From assembly GCA_030407005.1 (NCBI GenBank), contig JAUDYN010000001.1:1054001-1118000 (forward strand): a stretch of DNA of 64,000 bases, in the 5' to 3' direction. The translations under genes and the position numbers were made by a program. This stretch comes from Desarmillaria ectypa (taxonomy: Eukaryota > Basidiomycota > Agaricomycetes > Agaricales > Physalacriaceae). Under the pieces are notes generated by a model. That model was not told where the DNA came from. It searched no databases and saw only the letters and a list, made by a program, of their open reading frames with translations. This document shows, in pieces, positions 22,564 through 32,938 of the stretch. Positions within the stretch are counted from its first letter, which is position 1, and every line of letters begins with the position of its first letter.

Positions 22564-23239
22564 ATGCTCGTCTCCTTCCCGTCCTCGAGCCCTGTGCCGT
22601 CTTCTTATATACCCAGTATACCAGACGAGGATGACGAGAGCATGCTCGTTGACATTTCTCGCTTTCCTACGGATGATTCACAGCACAAGGAAAACATTCC
22701 TCCTCGTCGCTATCGTCGCCACTCTCGCACTACTTCACTGGTGAGCTCAAGAAGGCCACCACCACCATTGATGCGCAAGGCATCGTTTCACCACCCAGAT
22801 AAATATGTGAGTTTCCAGTCTTATCTAGCCCTATAAAGACTTACATTTCACTCAGCAACGCCTCCAAAAAGCTGCGGTAGCAGAACCCCAGCTCGACTTT
22901 AAAACTCTACTCGTTAGCAGCATACGTCTCAAAGACCAGCCATTCTCCGACTCTAGTTTCCCTCGACTATGCTCCAAGAAACTCCCGCCGCCGCCTATCG
23001 CAACCTCCCTATCTACTCTTCAAACCCCCCCACTCACCACCACAACATCGCAATCTTCCTTAATGTCACCTATGACACCTCGCACCCCCCCTTCTTCTCC
23101 CAAGCCCAAACCTTGGCGTGGTAGCTCAGCCCTACCGAAAAGGCCGCCCCTCCCACAGTGGGACCTGGTCTATCCAGATCTAGCAGTCAAGAAGACGGTG
23201 CTAGATGCGGAGATCCCGGAAATACTGGAGGCGGACTGA
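22564..23239 (+). CDS. Pro/Ser-rich protein with a KEN box
   Basis: Two exons (22564-22806 and 22856-23239, 49-nt intron) give 208 residues without a globular domain. The N-terminal part has an acidic patch (PDEDDESMLVDIS), directly followed by HKENIPPRRYRRHSR. KEN followed closely by proline is the form of degron read by the APC/C-Cdh1 ubiquitin ligase. The middle is rich in Ser, Thr and Pro with several SP/TP sites (MSPMTPRTPPSSPKPK), and the C-terminus is conserved-looking (PPLPQWDLVYPDLAVKK, EIPEILEAD). A cell-cycle regulated protein is therefore a reasonable inference, but function is unknown. Confidence 0.65.
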
Positions 23240-24482
23240 AGCAGCAGTCTACATTCATGGACATTGTCGAATGCCTGGGTTTTGCATTCTGATTTCATTG
23301 GAAGCCCCTTACGTATGCTGGTTGGTTGGATTCTTTGTTGTAACAGATTGTAACTTATAATGCAGTCGGGTCCGCCACACGGGGCCCGTTTATTTATTTC
23401 GTACCAGCATTTAGCATTTTACAGCATTTTATTTTTTCTCGAGCAAGCCCTTCACTTTTCTTTAATTCGACCTCAATTGTGCGTTATACCAGTTACTTTT
23501 CGTTGGGACCAAGGGGCATCATTCACTCGGCTACTTGAACAGATCAGGCCCGATGTGGCGACCGCATTCCCCCATTTCTGTCAACCTGTCGCCAATTAAG
23601 TATTCTGTGCTTCCTGCTTATCATCAATCCTCGTCCGTCTTCTGTGGTTGTTTTAGCTCTTGCGATCTGGTTTCGTAATTCATTCAGTGAGCGGCGCCTC
23701 ACCTAATGGTTAATCCCCGAACTGAGGCTTCATTGAAGGACTCTGGGTCTACGCTATCGTCCCTCTTGCCATGTACCGACTTATGCTCCATACTCTGCTC
23801 CGAAACGTCTCTAGCTTCTTCACATGGAAGTCTTTGATGCCAATCAGATATCGCTGAAGACTTTCCGAGCTCGGACCTTTATTATCGAAGCTCTTCTCGT
23901 TATCTTCCTTTCGCTGTTATGGGCCCCGACCTATGCCTCGAGGCTTATCTCCTGAGAGAATCTCGCATTCCTGGACACTGATTCCGACTAAACAGCGTCT
24001 GGTGTTACCCTCCTTTATCAGTAATTGTGGTCTCGAGTAGGGTATCAATGAAACAGCAGCTTCCAGTTGTAACACTCTCCTAAGCAAATCTCAGCCCGCC
24101 TTTGTAGAAGGTGGAAAGATACTGTTCAACGTAAGGATTCTTTTATAATGTTTCGTCATTCGAGTCGGCGGTATGCGCTCGTCGGACTGTTCTCGAACGT
24201 GCGTGGTCCATATCATTTCACATTCGAAGTTGACCTGGCTATTGTTAGGCGCCAACGAGTACTTTGCACCATACGCTTGCTGCGTTGCGAGGCAGGATTC
24301 CATCATTTGGAAACATCAAGGTCCGTGGAACTTTCAGGGAATAGCCCGTGATCTTTGCAAAGTATATATATCCCTTATTCCTACAACAACAATTTATATC
24401 CAAGAAAAAAGTCAACAGCGACAGCAAATTAAAGCGTACAGAGCAATAAAAACATCAAATAATACCTCGAGCAGGTCATCGC
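23240..24482. other. Intergenic, no clear gene
   Basis: 1.2 kb between convergent genes. Frames at 23360-23599 and 24173-24562 have no recognisable motif, and the latter overlaps the 3' end of the murQ-like gene. Confidence 0.45.
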
Positions 24483-25569
24483 TCACACCTTCAAAACCCT
24501 CGCTATTGTCTCAAATCTCACATCCTCAAGTACCGCCCTCAAGACCCCTCCTCTTCGTGTGAGCGCCTCCCTACACAAATCAATGCCCCATCCTGATACA
24601 ACAGCGACCAAAGCAAGCTTTACACTACCGTCGCACCGACGTATAACAGCATCAAGCTGCTCGTCGTCGGTGAATATCGATGCATATGACGGTGGTAGCC
24701 CCACTTCAGCTGCGACGGTGCGGATAATGCGTCGAGCACGAGAAACCAACTTATGATTCGAGGCATTAAGGTCGATCATCTAATGCCGACGATACATGAG
24801 TGCTTCACACGGGCATGACGGAAGAAACATACCAAATTCCCGTATGTTTTTCCCAGCTTTATCTGAACGCCCGTCGATATCATATTGAGGGCCATCTTGG
24901 TAGCGGTGCCGGCCTTCATTCTTGTGCTCCCAGTGATGACCTCCGAGCCCGTAACAGGATCGACGACCACTGTACAGTTCCTCTCCATTCGAACTGCGCT
25001 TGGCCGGACGCAGACAAGCCCTATGGTCAGCAAACCGAGCTCGCGCGCGCGCTGCAAGGCACCCAAAACATACGGTGTACGCCCAGATGATGTTATACCG
25101 ATCAGCGTGTCATGAGAGGTCGGGAAAAGGGATTCTAAGTCCGCTCGTCCTGCCCTGCGGGAGTCTTCGATCGTGTCTCGAGCTGTCCTGAGGGCTCCGT
25201 CACCTCCAGCCATGAGAGCAATATACTGCATGTTGTCTGCAGTGAATGTTGGTGGAAGTTCAGCCGCGTCTAAGATGCCTAGACTGTTTGTTGTACATCA
25301 AGCCCAGTCGATCCCCCTACCCGAGAAATAAATACGTACCGTCCACTTGACCCAGCGCCCATGTACAGCAGCCTACCACCAGCTTCGATCCTCTCCACGA
25401 TAGCATCAATGGTTTCCGCAATGGCTGGAAGCACTTCCGCGATTGCTGGAGCAACGAGAGCATCCTGGTCATTGATGATTTTGCAGAGCTCGGCCGTACT
25501 GACCGTGTCGATGTCTGTCGACGCCGGGTTCCTGATTTCGGTTGTCAAGGAGGCTAGAGGGAGTGTCAT
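24483..25569 (-). CDS. murQ-like: MurQ-type N-acetylmuramic acid 6-phosphate etherase
   Basis: Three exons (25569-25340, 25283-24833, 24779-24483) with GT-AG introns of 56 and 53 nt join to 325 residues; bacterial MurQ is about 300. Motifs follow MurQ throughout: TEIRNPASTDIDTVST at the N-terminus, the SIS-domain loop RLLYMGAGSSGRLGILDAAE with the catalytic Glu in AELPPTF, GGDGALRTARDTIEDS, the second sugar-phosphate loop LIGITSSGRTPYV, VTGSEVITGSTRMKAGTATK and NLMIDLNASNHKL. The enzyme removes the lactyl ether of MurNAc-6-phosphate to give GlcNAc-6-phosphate in bacterial peptidoglycan recycling. Fungi make no peptidoglycan, so the gene points to bacterial origin, or to a role with bacterial wall sugar. 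All key segments look intact. Confidence 0.88.
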
Positions 25570-26996
25570 CTCGATATTGGCGGTTTAGTGAGGCGGTTTG
25601 GGCGATGATTCGTGGATAGGTGCTTAAACATGGCTGATGAATAACAGTGGGAGTATTTCAAACGCCACCATTAATTATTATCGTTGGCCAGGGCGTGCGA
25701 TATATCGCTCAGTGGCACCCCTACCTCTCAACGGCCGACGAGTCATCAACATGGTTTTCGGTTGTATTGGTGCTACTGTAATGCTGCAGTGGTGAACGCC
25801 GTTGCTCCATGCCAGAGCAATAGATGCGAAGTAGTGGCTGAGACGAGGAAATGTCGACATGATATGTGTCGGGATTCGGACCGACCTCCAACGGTGCTCA
25901 ACCTACGTTAAATAGATCTCGCAAAAGTAATTGACATCGCCTACTGGATTTCGACTCGTATCTGCACGTTGCACATGGAACACTGGCTCTTGAAACGGAA
26001 AGCTATACGTATTGGCTTCGGAATACCCGCGGAAACCCTACGTCGTGACCTTGCTGCGAGAACACGTCGAACCAGTCGATATCGACCAAGAAGAACTGGC
26101 AGCGTTATCGACGAATGCCGGAACACTAAGTTTGCTTGGTCTTGTGAGCTTCTACCCAAGACATACTGCGTCTAAATCAACGATACCGCCAAAATTTCCG
26201 AGCGACCTCAGACCTGAGTACGGAGTACCGGTGAGCCATTGCCTTGAAATCTGGAGACATGCGACGATGGCACGTTCGATTAGTATTAGTCTTTGTGCGT
26301 GACGTTGCAGCTGTGCAATCGTACACAGTTTCCTCTCTTGAGGGCAGGTTACCGGCCCGTTTCTCCGATATCTTTTGCCACGGAGACATCCAAGCACCCA
26401 CAACCGGCCTTGCCATCCAGTCTTAATGGCCCTTGCTGACAAACTTCGAAGCCGAGTTGGTCTACCAGTTGGTCTCTCGTTTTTATTTGACGTGGTTCCT
26501 TAGATGCCCCTTACAAATGTTCTCTCTTTGGACGATGGAGCTCACTGATAATTCCCACCCCTTTAATGATATTACCTGTTTGAAGGACTGATGTGCCTCA
26601 TGAATTCTTCAATATGTATAATATAAGAACCAGAACCAGAAACTGTTCCCGTTTCCATTGCGAACTTGTCAATACGAATATTGATATAATGCACAGGTGA
26701 CACGGTAGGGGACACCCTCTAAATTGTTCCTGCTGTCCCAGAAGTTTTGGAGCTGCGCCACTTGTATTCATAACTTTCACTACAGCCCGATGTAGATTGC
26801 ACAGCTCGGGGTTAGGTCCTCTACCAAGCATTCGCCCTTGTGGGCCATTACCGATTCGACGAACATTGAGCTTGTCCCAGGTTTGAGAGGGGGGGTCGAA
26901 GGTTTGGTGCAGATAGAAGCGGCTTGAACTGAAATAATACAAGTATTATTACCAATATTTTCCAGAAATATAAAATAGTGCACCTAATGTTCAGTC
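25570..26996. other. Intergenic, possible short coding remnant
   Basis: The plus-strand frame at 26012-26302 has a plausible composition (LREHVEPVDIDQEELAAL) but no partner exons. Nothing else was recognised. Confidence 0.35.
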
Positions 26997-28751
26997 TCAC
27001 TGTCGCTGAGGGCATTTCTGCGTGGTCAAGACGAATTCCAATCCCTCCGAACGATACAGGTCCAAACTAGACAGCACAACGATGCCCAACGCTTCGTTTT
27101 CATCCGGATTGTCTGAATCAGTGAACCAACAAACACTGGCAGACTTCAGGCTCTCAACTCCGAGCGAGCCATTCTCGAGCCACCGCGATTGGACCATAGT
27201 AACAAACTTTTGTGGTGCAAACGTCATTTCTGTACCAAGGTAGAGGCCAGATAGTCGGGGAATAATGGGGTCTTCGTTGGCTCTGACCGTGAGTTCGTCT
27301 AAAGTCTGGTCGGTGATCGCATTGGGACCAATATTGACAAGCTTCAACAGCTCTAGGGTAGGCGTGGTTCGAAGAATGGAGAAGAGGTCTTCTTCTGCGA
27401 CGAGACCGTGTTCGAATTCAAGAATTGTTAGAGGACTCTGGGACACATTGATGGCATGCCGAATGGATCTGAAAGTGACTTCATCATCTGTCTGGGCCGA
27501 TTCGACTGCACACTTTGTCCGCAAGCGAGAGAGAGACGATAGTTCGAGTCCGCTAAATAGCTGCAGCACGCTTTCGCTGCTGTTTGGCCACGACATTAGT
27601 GAAATTTCCTGTAACTTAGAGCATTCAACCTGCTCAGTTTCAAACTCGACCGAGAAGGCTTGACAGACCAAGTCGCAATTTGTCAAATTTGTCATCAATT
27701 GGAGGACTTCCAGGAATCTGAAGGGATCAGGGCCTGGACTTTCGTCGAAGCGATATGCTTGAGAGATACCACAATGAGTGATCTGCGCCCATGGAATTGC
27801 AAACGTCTCTGTTGGATCTTCGACATCCATAAACGTGAGGTCGCGAAGCTTCGGTGCATTGCAGATCAGCTGCAAATCGCTGCAGTTGCTAATTTCAAGA
27901 GCATTCGTGCAAAGAACGGAAAGAGTTTCAAGGGACGGCAGTGATAATTGAAGTGGAAGAATAGCAGAGAACACCTCTGCAGTCACGTCAAGGTGTAATT
28001 CGCGCAATCTGTTAAAAACCGAAAAAAGTAGTAATTCGAGTGAGGAGGAGAGTTTCTCGTAGCTTGAAGACGCAGTACCATCGTCATATGTAGAGAGAGA
28101 AAGTAAAGATTGCTGGGAACTGGCTAACTGAAGACCAAGACGCCAAATGAGACTATATTCTCCCTCTGCAAAGCCATTGTTTGTGATCATAATGTTGACG
28201 TACGACCATAGCTCGGGAAAATCGAGAGCCACAGTCCTCCAACGCTGCGAAACGAGTTCAATGGCCCATAGCGAGCACTGAACGGGGGTAAAATTCCACC
28301 AAAAGGCGTCTCGGTCTGATTGCGTGAACTTGACGGGAAATTCGATTGTTTCGCGAAAGATATTTGATAGGATTTCGGGGGGAAGTCGTCGAACGGCGCT
28401 TGGAAGACACTTCTTCTCCCATATCTCTACCAAAATTCGTTCGTGCTCACCGTAGAGTGCAGCGACCATCTTACTAGTCTTTGAGATAAGGTCGACCATG
28501 TCTTGACGAAAAGCGCTAAGGACGGAGATGCGCGAATCTGTGGCTGCGACGCGCACCTCATGTTCAGATATCATGCCTCGAATAGCATCAGCTTCAGCTG
28601 GTAATGGCAGGTCATTCGAGCGCATTAAACGATTCAGATCCATAGTTGTGAAAGAACTATTCTCCGAGACGGTGTTTTGAGGGGGAAAATGATGATTTGG
28701 ACACGAGCATCCTGCACAGGGCATCCAATTCGAAGTAGACATTATATCCAA
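26997..28751 (-). CDS. F-box domain protein, intronless
   Basis: A single uninterrupted frame of 584 residues. The N-terminus has a CAGCSCPNHHFPP cysteine/histidine cluster, then a helical segment (about residues 50-110), then the F-box-like core AVRRLPPEILSNIFRETIEF with ELVSQRWRTVALDFPELWSYV at about residues 118-190, the standard layout of Agaricomycete F-box proteins. The remainder is a long leucine-rich region ending near LSSLDLYRSEGLEF. It would be an SCF ubiquitin-ligase adaptor with unknown target. The earlier Met at residue 1 is kept, though MSTSNWMPC at residue 4 could also start. Confidence 0.85.
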   Translation of the reverse strand: MDIMSTSNWMPCAGCSCPNHHFPPQNTVSENSSFTTMDLNRLMRSNDLPLPAEADAIRGMISEHEVRVAATDSRISVLSAFRQDMVDLISKTSKMVAALYGEHERILVEIWEKKCLPSAVRRLPPEILSNIFRETIEFPVKFTQSDRDAFWWNFTPVQCSLWAIELVSQRWRTVALDFPELWSYVNIMITNNGFAEGEYSLIWRLGLQLASSQQSLLSLSTYDDGTASSSYEKLSSSLELLLFSVFNRLRELHLDVTAEVFSAILPLQLSLPSLETLSVLCTNALEISNCSDLQLICNAPKLRDLTFMDVEDPTETFAIPWAQITHCGISQAYRFDESPGPDPFRFLEVLQLMTNLTNCDLVCQAFSVEFETEQVECSKLQEISLMSWPNSSESVLQLFSGLELSSLSRLRTKCAVESAQTDDEVTFRSIRHAINVSQSPLTILEFEHGLVAEEDLFSILRTTPTLELLKLVNIGPNAITDQTLDELTVRANEDPIIPRLSGLYLGTEMTFAPQKFVTMVQSRWLENGSLGVESLKSASVCWFTDSDNPDENEALGIVVLSSLDLYRSEGLEFVLTTQKCPQRQ

Positions 28752-28781
28752 CTGTCACTGAAATAACCGCTTAAATATTAG

Positions 28782-29307
28782 TTGGAACAACGCCTGCGAC
28801 GTAAGAGTTCTCACCAGAAGCTGAATAAGTGCAGGAAAACTTGGCTTAGAGACAAACAGAGTGTTATTGAAGTGAGTGACAGTGTTGGTTTGTCAGATTC
28901 CCGCCGTCGTTTAGGCCGACACAGCACTTCTTGGACCTCGCAGGGAAAAGGGCCGAGTCCTACAATGCAGAACAGGACATGGATACATAGGCGAGTACTA
29001 CGCACAATTCGTGCCAAGTGAGAACGTTGACTGCCCTTGTGGTGAACTCTTCCAGACACGCGAACACATCATTCACGAATGCCCACTCTATGAGATGCAA
29101 CGGGGAATACTTCGAAATGTATCAAGGACCCTATACTTGCCGGACATCCTCGGCACCAAAGAAGGGATCGCAGCGCTGGGCGAGTTTATTGAGAACTCGG
29201 GGGCGTTTACTCGATCAGGGGAGACGCGAAGCCCCAGACAGGCCCTGGAAATCGAGGAAGAAGAGGAAAGAGAGTGGTGGGAGGAAGAAGAGGATGAGCC
29301 TGGATAG
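28782..29307 (+). mobile_element. 3' remnant of LINE-like (non-LTR) retroelement
   Basis: Frame 28975-29307 reads TGHGYIGEYYAQFVPSE followed by a Cys/His cluster of pattern CxC-x8-H-x4-C and a downstream LGTKEGIAALGEFI segment. This is the end of the RNase H/C-terminal region typical of reverse transcriptases of basidiomycete non-LTR elements. The upstream part (28782-28975) is in another frame, so the copy is truncated and frameshifted. It ends in an acidic run (EEEEEREWWEEEEDE). Confidence 0.65.
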
Positions 29308-29722
29308 TCATCGCATACCCACCGCAACACAAGAGCATACCCAAGAGGACCTTCATGCACGACACGCTCACAAAACACCACATGGCCTCAGCCAAATGTA
29401 TTCAACTCAATTAACCCATCACGGGGTGCAAAAATACCGTTTAAGTCCGTTACTCTATTCCACACCACAGGTCGAATCACCCGGGGAAACCAGATGAATG
29501 AGAGGAGGGACTGGCACGAGAGGGAAGGAGAATGCCTGAGGACCTGTACCTCCACCGCGTCTTAGTAGTTAACGTACTTGTGGCGGTTAATCAAATGCAG
29601 AGTTCAAAAAAAAAACAAAAAAGTGTTGGTTTGTTCTTGTTCGGCCCAGGTACCCAGCGCTTCAAAAATTTCTGGCCTACCGGTCCGAAACAGCCGGACT
29701 GTGTCTTACTCAGACAATCACC
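29308..29722. other. Intergenic, possible 3' tail of the retroelement
   Basis: Contains an A-rich run near 29605-29625 and the promoter of the next gene. No poly(A) tail or target duplication could be tied to the element. Confidence 0.35.
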
Positions 29723-31394
29723 ATGGCTGCCAAAACGCGTGCAACGAGGGCGTCGACATCCCGTCCCTCAAAGAACCGTAAATCACCCCAAGATTCAGAG
29801 GCATCTGACGTTGAAGCACAGCCTCGGCGAAAGCCTCCCAGGAAGAGAGCTCGAAAAGTCAATGACTCGGATGAGGAAGAGTTCAACAGTGATGCGCTGG
29901 ACGACGACTCGGATAACAAATTGAAGAAACGTAAAAAGAGCCCAAAGAAGAAGCGAAAGGTTGCAGACGATGAGTATGAGGGGTCTGACTTGGAGCTTGA
30001 AGAGGGCCAGGAAATTGTCGGTGTAGTCATTGATGCGCCAAAGACAGGGCAAGGTGCGCCGCTGTCTATGGTCCTGCTGTCCACCGTTGACGCGTTCCCT
30101 TCAGTTCCCCCCGGTCAGGTTTCTCAAAATACCCTAGACTTCTTGGCACAGCTACAGAAACCAGAGTGCAATGACCGTGAATGGTATGTCTGCTCCTGTG
30201 ATTCTACTACATATCTCCTAATTGCTGATTGCACCAGGTTCAAGCTGCATGGTCAGTCGCGTGTTCTCAAAACAGTATCAATGGCCGCTGACATTACCGC
30301 TTGGCTTCAGAACGCGTGTTCCGTCAAGCAGAAAAGGAGTGGAAGGATTTCGTCGAGGCTTTCACGGACAAGCTCAATGAAGTTGACGAGCAAATCCCAC
30401 CATTGCCGCCAAAGGACGTGATTCATCGAATATACCGTGATGTACGCGTCGTTTGATACTTTCTTCGTGCTGCTTTGGAACTGATCGCGTTACTGCTAGA
30501 TCCGCTTTAGTAATGATAAGACACCATATAAGAAAAATTTATCGGCAAGTTTCTCCAGGAGCGGGAGAAAGGGCACGTTCGCTGCATGTATGTACACTTT
30601 AGTTCTCACGGTCCAACCTATTGGCTGACCGCTATCCTAGATCACATGTAGGTCCTCATTCCGCGAGGTTGACTTTTACATTTTCATTTTCATTTCCACT
30701 TTAGATCAGGTAACTCTCTGTTTCAGTCCGCCTTATCTCTCAAACCCAGTTGTACTTTTGACAGTCAAGCCTGGCGGTGAAAGCCTCTTTGCTGGCGGAC
30801 TGTGGTGTCCAGGCAAAAACGAACTAGCAACTATAAGGTCTTCATCCGGACCATACCTACCTTGACGACACTCTAATCCATTCCAGGTCCAATATCAAGC
30901 GCAATTCCTCCCGGCTAAGAGACATAATATCTTCTCCAGAATTTGTCAAGTATTTTGGGGAGCCGAAACCTGGAAAGAGAAACAATATCTTTGGGAGAGA
31001 CGATGAACTGAAGGTTGCACCGAAAGGAGTCGACAAGGACCATCCGTACGATTTCATGTTCATTCAAACTTCGTTATGGTAAAGCCATCTTTCAGAGATA
31101 TTGATCTACTCAAATGCCGTTCCTTCGCGGTTATCCACCAGTAAGAATATCGGCTTCAAATCTCGAAGAGGGCACATGCTGATTGAAGCCGTTAAATGCA
31201 GGTTCACGGACGAAGAGGTACTTGATCCCGATTTCAAGCAGACGCTCGCGGACGTTGCAGTAGTTGTCAGGCCACTGGTTCATTGGTATGGCAACATCGT
31301 CCCTTGTATATGGGCAGGGTATCTGAGTTGCTGACTTTATTCTAGTTTGAATGACATGATGTCTGTGGGTCAAGACTCTGACGACGATGCATAA
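29723..31394 (+). CDS. DUF2461 (TIGR02453) family protein with charged nuclear-type N-terminus
   Basis: Exon 1 (to 30183) encodes an Arg/Lys/Ser/Asp-rich region with repeated basic clusters (KLKKRKKSPKKKRK) that look like nuclear localisation signals. About seven further exons splice in frame to the DUF2461 core: IRFSNDKTPYKKNLSASFSR, SGRKGTFAAY, VKPGGESLFAGGLWCPGKNELATIR, VDKDHPDIDLLKCRSFAVIH and FTDEEVLDPDFKQTL. The protein ends in an acidic SVGQDSDDDA. The family is widespread in bacteria and fungi and its biochemical role is unknown to me. The added basic domain suggests a nuclear role here. No lesion seen. Confidence 0.8.
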
Positions 31395-31507
31395 TGGTTG
31401 ACGCGGTTGCCTCGCTGAACGCGTCTTTTTTTATTTCTTTTCAGTGTATGTTACAGTTAGGTTGTCGATTTTGATTACCCGTTGTTTTCGTATTGTTCCC
31501 ACAAAGA

Positions 31508-32823
31508 TCAGTTGTAATCGTAGAAACCCTTCCCGCTCTTCTTGCCATACCACCCCGCGTCCACCATTCGCTCGAGCAACACGCTGGGCCGGTACTTCGA
31601 GTCTCGAGTGCCAGCATACAATGTTTCCTGGATTGCAAGACAAGTATCCAGCCCGATGCTGGGCAACCCACTATGAGAAATAATGCAGATGAATATCATG
31701 AGATTGACGTACAAGTCAGCTATTTATCCGAAAACGTCAGAGAATAAGAGCGGTGTAAGACGGGCAGAACGTACCAAGCTGCAGTGGACCCATGGGATGA
31801 TTCATGCCCAGCTTCAACGTTGTGTCGATATCGTCCCGAGTGGCCGTTCCCTAAAAGGATCATCCCTTTAAGTATAGCGACGGACATGAAACAAGGCGTA
31901 CATTTTCCAAACACATGATAGCCTATACGCTAGTGTAAATTGCGATGCACACGAGAGGTACAGACACGTACCTCATTGATGAACGGCATCAAGAGAGCAT
32001 TAGCCACGAATCCGGGAACGTCCTTGGACGTTGTCACTTCTGCACAAAATGAGACAAGCGTATTCGGAAAGACGTCTGAGCCGCACCTTTTCCGCACGCC
32101 GTGGCGAATGAGCGTGCCCTGTCTAATGTGTCTGGTGTAGTTTGTAAAGCTGAAATTAGTTCGACAAGTTTCTGCCGGATATCCCGCGTGAGCGGCGTAT
32201 TTCATAAACGGATATGGCATACCATGACAGGTACAGGGTTGAAAAAGTGTAGACCTGTATGCGCATTAATGCAAGGTTACAGTTTACGGCGGCAGCGACG
32301 GCGAACCAACAACACGGCCAGCAGTCTTCTTTGCTGCATCGCTGGCGGCACTAATATCTTCGGGTATTGTCGATGCCGCAATCTTGGTGATACTTATCGA
32401 GCTTGTGTTGGTTGCTAGAATAGCTTCTGGTGACAGTTCAGCGGCGAATTGTTGAAATATTTTCTGCTTCAGCGATAGGTTCTCCGAGACAGCCTGAAGG
32501 TTGTACTTGAGCATTATAGAAGCTAGCCCGGGGCTTTGCATACACACCTCAACGACCATATCCACGTCTCTCATCGCATGAACACCATCAACCCCCGTAA
32601 TCTTGTCTCTTGCATCCTTGGCTTCTTCGCTGCTTATTCTCCCTTTCGACACGTCCTTCTCGAGCAACTTGTCTACAAAGGCGAGGCCCTTGATTACTTG
32701 ATCTTGCGACCGGTCGTGCAAGAGCACGGGAACCTTGGCTCGCAGTGCAGACACCAGTGCAATTCCGGTGCCCATCTGGCCTGCGCCTAGGACACCCAGA
32801 GTTCGGATTCCATGGGCAATCAT
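31508..32823 (-). CDS. 3-hydroxyacyl-CoA dehydrogenase (3-hydroxybutyryl-CoA type)
   Basis: Start ATG at 32823. The N-terminus is an NAD-binding Rossmann fold ([19 protein letters not shown]). [19 protein letters not shown] and, after an intron, [19 protein letters not shown] hold the catalytic His-Asn region; [41 protein letters not shown] (in pieces) and the C-terminal [15 protein letters not shown] complete the family. About seven exons splice without lesion. It oxidises 3-hydroxyacyl-CoA to 3-ketoacyl-CoA in fatty-acid oxidation, in peroxisome or mitochondrion; no clear peroxisomal tripeptide is present at the C-terminus. It is divergent with the carrier pseudogene, 115 bp apart. Confidence 0.85.
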
Positions 32824-32938
32824 GGTGGTAACTGAAGGAAAGATATTTCACGTGCAAGTCTTTATAGCCGGACGCGTTTGATGACATCATCACCACCTTC
32901 TTTTCCACTACCTCCAATGGCGCCCTTCACCTTGAACC

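Noticed and set aside
24483..25569. Bacterial contamination as the source of the murQ-like gene
   Set aside because: Two in-frame GT-AG introns of fungal size interrupt it, and flanks carry typical basidiomycete genes.
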